From positions 645,285-709,284 of the forward strand of contig NZ_FCOQ01000018.1 in NCBI RefSeq assembly GCF_900021165.1: a stretch of DNA of 64,000 bases. Reading direction: 5' to 3'. Under the pieces are notes generated by a model. The model made no database searches and had not been told where the DNA came from. It saw nothing but the letters and a program-made list of their open reading frames with translations. The translations under genes were made by a program, and so were the position numbers. Shown piece by piece: positions 53,105 through 61,172 of the stretch. This DNA comes from Paenibacillus phocaeensis. GTDB lineage: Bacteria > Bacillota > Bacilli > Paenibacillales > Paenibacillaceae. How positions within the stretch are numbered: position 1 is the stretch's first letter; the number at the start of each line of letters is the position of its first letter.

Positions 53105-54004
53105 ATGCTGGAAAATCTGACAACTGAAGCGAGAAACGAACGGACGATGAGCCTGGACGAAATGAGCGTTGCCGAATTGCTGACGGTCATGAATGAAGAG
53201 GATGCGAAAGTAGCGGGAGCGGTAAAGAGAGAGATTCCGAAAATTGCCGAGGCCGTAACCGCCATTACCGAATCTCTTCGCAAGGGGGGAAGGCTGATTT
53301 ATATGGGGGCCGGGACAAGCGGCCGGATCGGACTGCTGGATGCGGTGGAATGCCCGCCGACTTTCGGAACTTCCCCGGATCAGGTTGTTGGGCTGATCGC
53401 TGGAGGAAGCAACGCTTTTATCAAAGCGGTAGAGGGGGCGGAGGACCGGGCCGAGCTTGGTATGGCTGATTTGCAGAACCTTAACCTCACCGCCGATGAT
53501 GCGGTCGTCGGCTTGGCTGCAAGCGGTCGGACGCCTTATGTCATCGGCGGGGCGGAATATGCCAAGCGGATCGGTGCAGCCACGGTCAGCATCAGTTGCA
53601 ACAAAAATGCGGTGATCAGCTCCAAAGCGGATATTGCCATCGAAATCGAGAACGGTCCCGAAGTGCTGACCGGATCGACTCGACTGAAGGCGGGAACCTC
53701 ACAGAAGCTGGTTTGCAATATGCTGTCAACGGCGTCGATGATCGGTCTGGGCAAGGTCTACGGCAACCTGATGGTAGACGTGCAGCCGACCAACGAGAAA
53801 CTGGCTGACCGGGCCAAGCGGATCGTGATGGAAGCGACCGCCTGCGATGCTGAAACTGCCGCAAACACCCTGAACCTTGCCGAAGGGAAACCTAAGCCGG
53901 CGATCCTGATGATCCTGACGGGATGCACGTATGCGGAAGCCTTGAAGAAGTTGGAGCAAAGCCGTGGTTTTATCGGCAAGGCGGCTAAGCTGACTTTGAA
54001 TTAA
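53105..54004 (+). CDS. murQ: N-acetylmuramic acid 6-phosphate etherase
   Basis: Removes lactate from MurNAc-6-phosphate to give GlcNAc-6-phosphate. It has 299 residues from ATG 53105 (AAAGGAGAGGG). The SIS domain has MGAGTSGRIG and the catalytic Glu in VECPPTFGT (about residue 82). SGRTPYV and DVQPTNEKL are conserved. First gene of the murQ-murP-murR locus. Confidence 0.97.
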   Translation: MLENLTTEARNERTMSLDEMSVAELLTVMNEEDAKVAGAVKREIPKIAEAVTAITESLRKGGRLIYMGAGTSGRIGLLDAVECPPTFGTSPDQVVGLIAGGSNAFIKAVEGAEDRAELGMADLQNLNLTADDAVVGLAASGRTPYVIGGAEYAKRIGAATVSISCNKNAVISSKADIAIEIENGPEVLTGSTRLKAGTSQKLVCNMLSTASMIGLGKVYGNLMVDVQPTNEKLADRAKRIVMEATACDAETAANTLNLAEGKPKPAILMILTGCTYAEALKKLEQSRGFIGKAAKLTLN

Positions 54005-54040
54005 AGATTTCAACCACATCTATGGGCAGGAGGCTGACCA

Positions 54041-55495
54041 ATGAGTAAATTTGAGGTTATGGCGAAGCGGATTCTGGAATCGATCGGAGGTTCCGGGAAT
54101 GTGGAACAATTTACGAACTGCATGACCCGGCTCCGCATTTCGACGCTGGATCGCAGCCGGATCAACGAAGCGGAATTGAAGCAAATCGAAGGGGTCCTCG
54201 GCGTGGTCGATGACGAGACCTACCAGATCATTCTCGGACCGGGTGTCGTTAATAAGGTAGCGGAGGAATTCGGCAAGTTGCTGCAGGCCGATGGACATGG
54301 CGGCGAAGGAGCTTCCTCCGGCAGCCCGGCGGCACCTCTGCGCGAAGGTTCGGACATCAAGGCTGAGCTCAAGCAGAAAAACAATACTCCCTTTAAAAAT
54401 TTCCTGCGGAAAATCGGCAACATCTTTATTCCGCTGATTCCCGCTTTGGTGGGGGCCGGGATTATCAACGGCATCGCCGGCTTGATCAACAACTTGATCA
54501 CCTCCGGCAACGGAGCGGATTGGCTTCTTACGCTCCAACCGATCATCAGCGTGATCGGCTCGGCGTTCTTCGGATATTTGACGATCTTCGCCGGGATCAA
54601 CGCCGCCAAAGAGTTCGGCGGGACGCCAGCCCTCGGGGGCGCCGTAGCCGCGATCATCGTAGCTCCGGCGGTAGCGAACATCTCTTACGCCTATCCTCTC
54701 TTTGGCGAAATTAAGCTTAACGCAGGGCAAGGCGGGATTATCGGGGCTATTTTAGCGGCAGGGCTCATTTCTATGATGGAGAAATGGATCCGCAAACGGA
54801 TGCCAGCCGCCATTGATATTATTGTAACGCCTACTCTTTCGCTGCTCGTCGTAGGTCTCATTACCGTGTTCTTCCTGATGCCGGTCAGCGGCATTATCTC
54901 CCAGGGAATCGGACAAATTACCACCTGGTTGCTGGCCCATGGCGGACCGTTGTCGGGGTTTGTTCTAGCTTCGCTGTTCCTGCCGCTGGTGATGTTCGGT
55001 TTGCACCAGGCGTTGATTCCGATCCATGCCGAATTGATTTCTCAGGTCGGCTACACGGCACTGCTGCCAATTCTGGCTATGGCGGGCGCGGGGCAGGTCG
55101 GCTCGGCCATCGCGATCTATATCAAGCTGAAACACAACGCGCGGTTGCGCAATATGATCAAGGGCGCATTGCCCGTCGGGTTCCTCGGGATCGGCGAGCC
55201 GCTCATTTACGGCGTAAGCCTGCCGCTGGGCCGGCCGTTTATAACGGCTTGTCTCGGCGGCGGCTTTGGCGGCGCCCTGCTCGGGTTGTTCGCGATGACG
55301 GGGAATTTCGTCGGTTCGGTGGCGATCGGTCCTTCCGGCCTGGTCCTCATTCCGCTGATCCAAGGCCCGATGGGGATCGGCATGACCATTCTGGGTTACT
55401 TGTCCGGACTGATTCTCTCTTATGTTGCGGGCTTCTTGCTCACTTACTTCTTTGGTTTTACAAAACAGATGCTCATAGAGCATAATAGATCATAA
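54041..55495 (+). CDS. murP: PTS MurNAc-type transporter, EIIBC
   Basis: Phosphorylating sugar importer. It has 484 residues: EIIB (1-85) with phospho-Cys-27 in FTNCMTRLRIS, a linker, then EIIC with about ten membrane segments (about 125-480). No EIIA is present, so it must borrow one in trans, as MurP does. Assignment to MurNAc rests on the flanking murQ and murR. Sequence alone would fit the wider sucrose/trehalose EIIBC group. Confidence 0.93.
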   Translation: MSKFEVMAKRILESIGGSGNVEQFTNCMTRLRISTLDRSRINEAELKQIEGVLGVVDDETYQIILGPGVVNKVAEEFGKLLQADGHGGEGASSGSPAAPLREGSDIKAELKQKNNTPFKNFLRKIGNIFIPLIPALVGAGIINGIAGLINNLITSGNGADWLLTLQPIISVIGSAFFGYLTIFAGINAAKEFGGTPALGGAVAAIIVAPAVANISYAYPLFGEIKLNAGQGGIIGAILAAGLISMMEKWIRKRMPAAIDIIVTPTLSLLVVGLITVFFLMPVSGIISQGIGQITTWLLAHGGPLSGFVLASLFLPLVMFGLHQALIPIHAELISQVGYTALLPILAMAGAGQVGSAIAIYIKLKHNARLRNMIKGALPVGFLGIGEPLIYGVSLPLGRPFITACLGGGFGGALLGLFAMTGNFVGSVAIGPSGLVLIPLIQGPMGIGMTILGYLSGLILSYVAGFLLTYFFGFTKQMLIEHNRS

Positions 55496-55511
55496 CAGCT
55501 GGCGGAGGAAC

Positions 55512-55548
55512 GTTTGGCGGCCTGTTACCGGGCCGCCGCGTTTCTTTT
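55512..55548 (+). terminator. Hairpin between murP and murR
   Basis: GGCGGCC (55516-55522) / GGCCGCC (55531-55537) with outer ACG/CGT pairs and TTTCTTTT. Confidence 0.65.
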
Positions 55549-55597
55549 GCGTTTGCGGAGATGAAGGCAAACGTAGGAGAATACGGAGGGGATACGC

Positions 55598-56452
55598 GTG
55601 ACGACTGGAAGCATACTTACGCAAATGGAGGCGATGCTGGGGCAACTGCCCGAATCGGAGAGAAAGGCGGCTCAATATATTTTGGCTGCCTCGACGGAGG
55701 TCTCCGGTCTAAGCATCCATGCGGTGGCCGAGAAAGCCGGAACCAGTGCGGCGGCGATTACCCGGTTATGCCGTTCGCTTGGCTTGGGCGGCTTTCCCGA
55801 TTTGAAGATGCGCTTGTCCGTCGACAATGCCAAACCGCAAAGGCCGGGGTATTACGATATTGAGCGGGGCGAGACGGTTCAAACCGTGATTCAAAAGACG
55901 ATTTCCAACAGTGTCCAAGCCATTCAAGATACGATGCTCCACCTGCAGCCGGAGTTGATCGAGCAGGTGGTCGACAGCTTCCGAAAGGCTCCCGTCATTC
56001 ATATGTACGGTGTCGGAGCTTCGGCCATCGTAGCGGCGGATGCCGCTCAAAAGTGGCTGCGGCTCGGCAAGCAGGCGTTTGCGCTTCAGGATGAGCATCT
56101 GATTGCCGCCGCGCTGGCCAGCGCTCCGCCCGGCGCCTTGTTTATGGGCATTTCATACAGCGGGAATACCAAGGAAGTTCTGCAATTGTTCCGGGTTGCT
56201 CAAAAGTACGGAGTACGCACCATCGGTTTGTCCCGTTTTGGCAATCATAAAGTTTCCGAACTGGCCGATTTGATGCTGTACACGCCGCAGGCGCCGGAAG
56301 CGACGCTGCGCAGCGGGGCGTCCGGCTCCCGATTGGCTCAACTGGTCATGATCGATATTTTGTTTTTTGCATACGCCTCGACCCAATATGAGGAAACGAT
56401 CGTCCGGTTGGGACAAACCCACGAAGCGACGGCGTTCCTTAAACAAAGCTAA
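55598..56452 (+). CDS. murR: RpiR/MurR-family transcriptional regulator
   Basis: A 284-residue regulator with GTG 55598 behind GGAGGGG. The N-terminal helix-turn-helix (residues 1-77) has SIHAVAEKAGTSAAAITRLC. The C-terminal SIS sugar-phosphate domain (about 115-265) has HMYGVGASAIVAADAAQK and GISYSGNTKEVL. The expected effector is MurNAc-6-phosphate. It is downstream of its likely targets and partly separated by a hairpin. Confidence 0.93.
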   Translation: MTTGSILTQMEAMLGQLPESERKAAQYILAASTEVSGLSIHAVAEKAGTSAAAITRLCRSLGLGGFPDLKMRLSVDNAKPQRPGYYDIERGETVQTVIQKTISNSVQAIQDTMLHLQPELIEQVVDSFRKAPVIHMYGVGASAIVAADAAQKWLRLGKQAFALQDEHLIAAALASAPPGALFMGISYSGNTKEVLQLFRVAQKYGVRTIGLSRFGNHKVSELADLMLYTPQAPEATLRSGASGSRLAQLVMIDILFFAYASTQYEETIVRLGQTHEATAFLKQS

Positions 56453-56484
56453 CCGCTTCGTTAGAGGCCTGATTTTTTTCGTGC

Positions 56485-56513
56485 ACTATGTACAGCCTTA
56501 CCGTCATATATTA
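56485..56513 (+). promoter_or_regulatory. Sigma-K-like promoter of the SpoVIF-like gene
   Basis: CATATATTA (56505-56513) matches the sigma-K -10 form CATANNNTA exactly, with an AC (56485-56486) 18 nt upstream as a minimal -35. Confidence 0.45.
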
Positions 56514-56556
56514 GGGTTGAAGTCCGGAATTGACGGGACAGGAGGTGCTAGTCACG

Positions 56557-56847
56557 GTGCCGAGTTATCATCAATATGGAATCAGTCCGCAACTGGTCGA
56601 ACGGGTTAAACTCAAAATGAAAAATCCGGCGATCAAAGAGCGGATCAAACAGGTCGTCGATGGCCTCACCCGCGCGGATCTGCAGGATCGCGTCAAGGTG
56701 CGCAGGCTCGTCAGAACGGCCGCTTCCGTGCTTGGCGAACGGCTGAGCGGCGCTCAGGAAGAGCAGATCGTCCAATTCGTCATCGATCAGCGAATCGACC
56801 CGCGCAATACGCTCCACTTGCTGCGGTTATGGGGAATGTTCCGGTAG
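56557..56847 (+). CDS. SpoVIF-like sporulation protein
   Basis: A 96-residue protein from GTG 56557, behind AGGAGGTG; a TTG at 56530 lies upstream of the RBS. The stretch DLQDRVKVRRLVRTAASVLG then EEQIVQFVIDQRI resembles the conserved core of SpoVIF (YjcC), a protein needed for late coat assembly. The C-terminal HLLRLWGMFR replaces the usual ending. The sigma-K-like promoter supports a late mother-cell role. The family call is from pattern memory, without alignment. Confidence 0.65.
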   Translation: MPSYHQYGISPQLVERVKLKMKNPAIKERIKQVVDGLTRADLQDRVKVRRLVRTAASVLGERLSGAQEEQIVQFVIDQRIDPRNTLHLLRLWGMFR

Positions 56848-56904
56848 ACACGAGAAAGGCCGTCCCTTTTGAGAAATGGGCAGAAGGGATCATTTTGATG
56901 TGCA

Positions 56905-56946
56905 GGACCCTGGGAATGAATGGATTCCGGCGGTCCTTCTTTTTTT
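56905..56946 (+). terminator. Terminator of the SpoVIF-like gene
   Basis: GGACC (56905-56909) / GGTCC (56932-56936) with inner GGAAT/ATTCC, then a T tract. Confidence 0.75.
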
Positions 56947-56952
56947 CTGCCG

Positions 56953-56989
56953 CAAAAAAAAGAGACCTGCCGATATTATCGACAAGTCT
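56953..56989 (-). terminator. Terminator of the blaI-blaR1-like operon
   Basis: On the minus strand, AGACTTGTCGAT-AAT-ATCGGCAGGTCT, then an eight-U tract (A tract at 56954-56961). Confidence 0.75.
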
Positions 56990-57006
56990 GTGGGAGGGGC
57001 AATGAT

Positions 57007-58992
57007 TTACTGAGCACTTGCTTTACGCAAAATTTCATCCGCCTCAGCCTGCGTCATCTTGCCGTCCTTCACCTGCTGATCGCAGTATGGCTTCAATTCC
57101 GCAAGCAGTTGTTCTTCGGTATCAAAGGGTCCGAAATTGACGGTGTTGCCCTTGCCGTCTTCAATGGCCATGCTATAGCTGGTCGTCGGCTTGAGCTCGC
57201 TCAAGCCGGAAGAGATCACCACGTCATTTTTCCCGTCGACGGTTTTGGATACCTTTACGCCATTTTTAATCTCCTCAAGGGTCCGTTCATACATGGCGAT
57301 GGTTTCATCGACCTTCTCCTGCGTCCAGACATACCAGCCGTCGCTCGGGTTCCAGCCCTTTGAGCCGATCATCGATGACAGCGACTTTTTCTCTTCCTTC
57401 AGCCAGGCTTTGTATTCATCATAGGTCCACCAAACCAACTCAGGGATTGGGTAAGCTTTGGCGTATTCTTGCTCGCTCATCCAAGTTTTGCCATGATCGG
57501 TGCTGAACTTGGTTTCCCCCGTTTCATCCGTATAAGCGTAAACGACGCCGGATCCAGTTTCGATCGTGCTTTGCCCATCGTCATTCGACTCATCCGCGTT
57601 GGAGAACTCGCTTCCTTCCGGAACGCCCAGCTCCTGCTTCTTCGCGGCGAATTCTTGCTGGAGTTGTTCTTTTTCCGCCGTGTTCCGAGCGAATTCCGCT
57701 GAGCTTCTTTTTTGCACACCGCTCAGCTTTCCGTGCTCATAGACCGCGCACAGGTCAACGGTCCCCTCCATCATCGATTGCCCGACTCCGGCTTGTTCAT
57801 CGTAGAAGTCGCGCACCTTCTCCCCCTGATAAGACAGCACGCCGGTTTTTTCGTCATAAATCAGCCCGAAGGGTTCATAGGCCTTCATTGCGGCGGCCAT
57901 CGTCTTCCGATCCAGAGCTTCTTGTTCCTGATCCGTCAGACTCCCGGACAAGTTGCCGTTTTCCGTGGCCATTGCCGGAGCCGTGTCGGTATCCGCCTTG
58001 ACGGCACTGGTGGTGGCGAAAGCGGTCAACGTGCCTCCAACCAGAAGCAGCGCTGCGGCTGTTCCCGCTACGGTCCATTTTTTAATTTTCATAATCGCCA
58101 TAATCCTTTCTTCAATCGCATATTTGCTAAAATTGTTGAACAAAGGGGTGATCTTGCTCTTCTTCTCCTCCATCTCGATTAACGTCAACGCGTAGGCGGA
58201 TTTCGACGTTTCGCCGCAGATCCGCACCACCGTTTCATCACAAGCCAGTTCCATATCGCGGTTGGTGAGCACATACATCACCCAGACCAAAGGATTAAAC
58301 CAGTGTACGCACAAAGCGGCGGCCAGCACCCATTTCGTCAGGGCGTCGAACCTTCGGATATGCACCATTTCATGGGTAAGGATATACCGCAAGCGGGTCT
58401 CGTTCGTCCAATCGGTGGCTTTAGGGAGGAGGATTACGGGCCGGAACAAGCCGTAGGTCAGCGGCGCTTTGATCTGATCGGATTGTCTAACTTGCACCTG
58501 CCGCCGCATCGGATGCTCCCGCAGCCAATGATCGACGAAATCGTTCTCTACAGGCAGGGAAGCTTGAAATTCCCTAAGGCACTTCACATAAGCTGCGATA
58601 AAAAACAAGGCAAACGTCCCCATGCCTGCTGCCCAAATGATCCATACGACCGATACCGTCTCCGTCGGCACCATCTGGACACCGGAGCCGGTTCCGATCG
58701 ATGCACCGATCGGATAGGGGGCGATGGCGATTCCGCTCACCTCGTAGCTTCCTTGTATTCCCGCCGTCGCAGGAGGAGCCTCCGGTTCTATAAACATCTG
58801 TTTTAGGGCGTCCACGCCAGAAAAAAAGCTGAAGCGCGATGGAACGGAAAAAGGGAAGAGCAGACGGCAAACGACCGCGCCCCAAAGGAGGAGAAACGTT
58901 TTTTTGGGCAGCTTGTGCAGCGCCAGCCCGCGGATGATCACGATGGCGATCACCAGAACCGCTGCCGACAGGCTCATTTGAAAAATATTCAT
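57007..58992 (-). CDS. BlaR1-like M56 membrane metallopeptidase with an unusual extracellular domain
   Basis: A 661-residue sensor protease starting at minus-strand ATG 58992 (GAGGTGG). Four membrane segments are expected. The M56 zinc protease has LTHEMVHIRRFDAL (HExxH about 206) and MELACDE. The last hydrophobic segment (about 302-325, VAGTAAALLLVGG) leads to an outside domain of about 330 residues. That domain does not resemble the penicillin-binding sensor of BlaR1/MecR1; it has repeated Trp- and Glu-rich stretches (WWTYDEYKAWLKEE, STDHGKTWMSEQEYAKAY) and no active-site Ser-Lys-KTG order. BlaI-like repressor inactivation is expected. The signal is unknown. Confidence 0.88.
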   Translation of the reverse strand: MNIFQMSLSAAVLVIAIVIIRGLALHKLPKKTFLLLWGAVVCRLLFPFSVPSRFSFFSGVDALKQMFIEPEAPPATAGIQGSYEVSGIAIAPYPIGASIGTGSGVQMVPTETVSVVWIIWAAGMGTFALFFIAAYVKCLREFQASLPVENDFVDHWLREHPMRRQVQVRQSDQIKAPLTYGLFRPVILLPKATDWTNETRLRYILTHEMVHIRRFDALTKWVLAAALCVHWFNPLVWVMYVLTNRDMELACDETVVRICGETSKSAYALTLIEMEEKKSKITPLFNNFSKYAIEERIMAIMKIKKWTVAGTAAALLLVGGTLTAFATTSAVKADTDTAPAMATENGNLSGSLTDQEQEALDRKTMAAAMKAYEPFGLIYDEKTGVLSYQGEKVRDFYDEQAGVGQSMMEGTVDLCAVYEHGKLSGVQKRSSAEFARNTAEKEQLQQEFAAKKQELGVPEGSEFSNADESNDDGQSTIETGSGVVYAYTDETGETKFSTDHGKTWMSEQEYAKAYPIPELVWWTYDEYKAWLKEEKKSLSSMIGSKGWNPSDGWYVWTQEKVDETIAMYERTLEEIKNGVKVSKTVDGKNDVVISSGLSELKPTTSYSMAIEDGKGNTVNFGPFDTEEQLLAELKPYCDQQVKDGKMTQAEADEILRKASAQ

Positions 58993-59002
58993 ACGGGCCA
59001 CC

Positions 59003-59362
59003 TCATTGCAACTTATCGACAAGCCGCTTCAAGTTTTCAATTTCGGCTTTGGACAGCTTTTGGCTGTTGATAAGGGAGGCGAACAGCAAATGGGCCGAGC
59101 CGTCAAACACTTTGTTAATCAGCTCCGACGTTTCCTGTTCCTGGACCTGTTCTTTGGTAATGGCGGCACGGCATAAGAAGTTGGGTTCGAGCCGCTCAAT
59201 CGCCCCTTTGGCCATGCATTTCTTGATGACGGTATAGGTGGTGTTCTTATTCCAGCCGACCTGCTCAGCCAGAATTTCGCTGAGCCGCTTGGCCGTCAGC
59301 TCCCCCTCCTTCCACAAAATATCCATCACTTTCAATTCGGAATCAAACAGTTTGATTTCCAT
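59003..59362 (-). CDS. BlaI/MecI-family transcriptional repressor
   Basis: A 119-residue winged-helix repressor. N-terminal DNA-binding half: FDSELKVMDILWKEGELTAK and NTTYTVIKKCMAKG. The dimerisation helix half ends SKAEIENLKRLVDKL. AAGGAAG precedes ATG 59362. It ends 10 bp before the M56 gene, the standard repressor-protease pair. Three copies of a dyad operator lie in its promoter, so it is probably autoregulated. The protease is expected to cleave it near the middle, but no site was pinned down. Confidence 0.93.
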   Translation of the reverse strand: MEIKLFDSELKVMDILWKEGELTAKRLSEILAEQVGWNKNTTYTVIKKCMAKGAIERLEPNFLCRAAITKEQVQEQETSELINKVFDGSAHLLFASLINSQKLSKAEIENLKRLVDKLQ

Positions 59363-59381
59363 ATGCAGTTCTTCCTTTCAG

Positions 59382-59447
59382 ACTATTGCAATAGTTTATA
59401 ATCATACTACTCCGATAGTCTGTCCGTGTCAAGACTATTGGAGTAGT
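59382..59447. promoter_or_regulatory. Three ACTA-N6-TAGT operators
   Basis: ACTATTGCAATAGT (59382-59395, perfect dyad), ACTACTCCGATAGT (59406-59419) and ACTATTGGAGTAGT (59434-59447). Centres are 24 and 28 bp apart. They lie after, on and before the minus-strand promoter respectively, typical of BlaI-type control. Confidence 0.75.
59404..59432 (-). promoter_or_regulatory. Promoter of the blaI-blaR1-like operon
   Basis: Minus strand: TTGACA (59427-59432), 17-nt spacer, TAGTAT (59404-59409). Its -10 and spacer are covered by the middle operator. Confidence 0.65.
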
Positions 59448-59508
59448 ATGAGTGGAAATGGTAGGAGGGGAGTGTAATCCCTTGCTATTTGCCTGCTGTT
59501 GTTTTATA

Positions 59509-59528
59509 TTGACATAATAGTAGGTCAA
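59509..59528 (+). promoter_or_regulatory. Candidate TetR operator
   Basis: TTGAC (59509-59513) and GTCAA (59524-59528) form a 5-10-5 inverted repeat 25 nt before the tetR start. It may overlap the promoter (TTGCCT to CATAAT). Confidence 0.4.
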
Positions 59529-59552
59529 AAATAAAAGGAGGCCGAATCTGAA

Positions 59553-60212
59553 ATGACTCCGCGCACGAAGGAGCAAAATGAAGAGATCCGCCTGCGGCGT
59601 CTTGCTCAAATCCGCAGAGCGGCGGCGGACGTGTTTCTCGATAAGGGCATGACGCTGGATATTCGGGATGTCGCGGCGGCGGCCGGGCTTGGCTACGGGA
59701 CAGTGTATCATTACTACAGCAACAAAGGGGATTTGCTGTACGACGTGCTTTGGACGGCGATGGACCGGGCCGGGGAATGGCTCGTCGCGGGGAATAAAGG
59801 CGATCCTCTCGTCGCAGCAGGCGTCCGGCTGTTGGAGATGTGGGCCGAGGACCACGGCGTCTACCTGTTGTATAAATTGGCCGCAGAGGAGTTCCGCCTG
59901 CTGCCCGAGGCGCGGGCGGCGCCGCTGGCCGAAGCTTTTCGCCGCGAAGTGCTGCTGCCGTTTGCGGCCGGGCTGAGCAGCAGCCCGCCGCTTTCGGGCG
60001 ATCCTCCGGCTTCCGCCGAGCACTCCGGCCAATCCAGCGGTGATCTGGCCTCGTACGTCCGGCAGGCGGAATGGCTGCTCGCCGCCTTGGCTGGCTGCGC
60101 TGGCTTCCCGCTCCGCCGCGGGACATTGGATCGCGAGGCAGCGGGCATCGCGCGCTTGTTATTGCATCAGCTATCGGAGCGTACCGCTTCCGATGAATTA
60201 TTGAAGGGGTGA
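59553..60212 (+). CDS. TetR-family transcriptional regulator
   Basis: A 219-residue repressor. The N-terminal helix-turn-helix (about 15-65) has LDIRDVAAAAGLGYGTVYHYYSNKGDLL. The C-terminal ligand domain holds a Ser/Pro-rich loop (SSSPPLSGDPPASAEHSGQ). The RBS is AAAAGGAGG. It lies 7 bp before the aminopeptidase gene, so the two are co-transcribed, an odd partner for a TetR protein. Ligand unknown. Confidence 0.93.
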   Translation: MTPRTKEQNEEIRLRRLAQIRRAAADVFLDKGMTLDIRDVAAAAGLGYGTVYHYYSNKGDLLYDVLWTAMDRAGEWLVAGNKGDPLVAAGVRLLEMWAEDHGVYLLYKLAAEEFRLLPEARAAPLAEAFRREVLLPFAAGLSSSPPLSGDPPASAEHSGQSSGDLASYVRQAEWLLAALAGCAGFPLRRGTLDREAAGIARLLLHQLSERTASDELLKG

Positions 60213-60219
60213 AAGTCTA

Positions 60220-60966
60220 ATGATTATCTTAAAATCGCCGCGGGAGATCGAAGAGATGAAGCGGGCGAACCAGATCGTTGCGGATTGTCACCGGGAGGTG
60301 GCCAAAATGATTGAACCCGGGATCACGACGCAGGAAATCAATGATTTCGTAGCCCGGCATATTACGAAGCTGGGCGGGAAGCAGTTTACCAAGGGATATA
60401 ACGGATTCCCTGCCGAAACCTGCGCTTCGGTTAACGATGTTGTGGCTCACGGGTTTCCGTCGAACCGGCCGTTGAAGGAAGGCGACCTGCTCAAGCTGGA
60501 TATTGTTGCGGAAGCGGACGGCTGGTTTGGCGATTCGTGCTGGTGTTACGCGGTGGGCCAGGTGAGTCCCGAGGCGGAGAAGCTGATGCGGGTAACGGAG
60601 GAATGCCTGGAGCTGGGAATTGCCCAAGCGCTTCCGGGCAACCGACTGGGCGATGTGGCTTCGGCGATCCAGAAGCATGCAGAGGCGAACGGTTATTCCG
60701 TCGTGCGGGATCTGCTGGGTCACGGGGTGGGTCGCCGCCTGCACGAGGAGCCCAACTACGAGCATGTCGGCGCGGCGGGCAAAGGCATTCGCCTCAAGGA
60801 AGGCATGGTGTTTACGATCGAGCCGATGATCAATGAAGGGACGTTCCGTATTGCGATTGACGACGATGGCTGGACGGCGCGGACCGCGGACGGCAAATGG
60901 TCGGCCCAGTATGAGCATACGATCGCGCTAACGGCGGACGGACCGCTGATTTTAACGGCCCAATAA
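60220..60966 (+). CDS. map: Type I methionine aminopeptidase (YflG/MapB-like)
   Basis: Removes N-terminal Met from new proteins. It has 248 residues without an N-terminal extension. Metal ligands: Asp in LKLDIV, Asp in WFGDS, His in GHGVGRRLHEEP, Glu in FTIEPMI and Glu in AQYEHT. Most Bacillota keep an essential copy in the ribosomal spc operon; standing alone next to a TetR gene suggests this is the second, conditionally expressed copy. Confidence 0.95.
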   Translation: MIILKSPREIEEMKRANQIVADCHREVAKMIEPGITTQEINDFVARHITKLGGKQFTKGYNGFPAETCASVNDVVAHGFPSNRPLKEGDLLKLDIVAEADGWFGDSCWCYAVGQVSPEAEKLMRVTEECLELGIAQALPGNRLGDVASAIQKHAEANGYSVVRDLLGHGVGRRLHEEPNYEHVGAAGKGIRLKEGMVFTIEPMINEGTFRIAIDDDGWTARTADGKWSAQYEHTIALTADGPLILTAQ

Positions 60967-60984
60967 GCGGTCAACAGGAAATTA

Positions 60985-61029
60985 AGGCGGATCCCCCAAG
61001 TCCGATGGGACGGGGATCCGCCTTTTTTT
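60985..61029 (+). terminator. Terminator of map
   Basis: AGGCGGATCCCC (60985-60996) / GGGGATCCGCCT (61012-61023) and seven T. Confidence 0.9.
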
Positions 61030-61069
61030 AATGCGCTTTCACCCTGCCAAATTATCCAACATAAACCTG

Positions 61070-61098
61070 TTGCTGCGGGGAATGTTTGTTCGTATGAT
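61070..61098 (+). promoter_or_regulatory. Promoter of the putative SOS gene
   Basis: TTGCTG (61070-61075), 17-nt spacer, TATGAT (61093-61098). A TATAAT at 61102-61107 has no -35 at a suitable distance. Confidence 0.55.
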
Positions 61099-61121
61099 GA
61101 ATATAATAGGAACAAACGTTC
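61080..61121 (+). promoter_or_regulatory. Two LexA (DinR) box-like sites
   Basis: GAACAAACGTTC (61110-61121) fits the Bacillota LexA core GAAC-N4-GTTC exactly and sits just after the -10. GAATGTTTGTTC (61080-61091) fits with one mismatch and sits in the promoter spacer. Two sites around one promoter imply LexA repression relieved by DNA damage. Confidence 0.65.
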
Positions 61122-61139
61122 TGACTGAAGGGGGAGCTT

Positions 61140-61172
61140 ATGACAGACAGCATGAAGAAGGAAGCAGCATGA
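61140..61172 (+). CDS. 10-codon leader ORF coupled to the next gene
   Basis: ATG 61140 behind a strong GAAGGGGGAG ribosome site encodes MTDSMKKEAA and stops at TGA 61170-61172. That stop overlaps the start of the following gene (ATGA). The downstream gene has only a modest RBS of its own (AAGGAAG), so translation is probably passed from the leader by coupling. Confidence 0.45.
   Translation: MTDSMKKEAA

Noticed and set aside
57007-59362. True beta-lactam resistance regulator pair (blaR1-blaI)
   Set aside because: A stray Ser-x-x-Lys near the membrane and a KTG string soon after occur in the wrong spacing, there is no sensor fold, and no beta-lactamase gene is adjacent.
61102-61107. TATAAT as the -10 of the putative SOS gene
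   Set aside because: No -35-like hexamer at 16-18 bp; TATGAT at 61093 pairs with TTGCTG at 17 bp instead.
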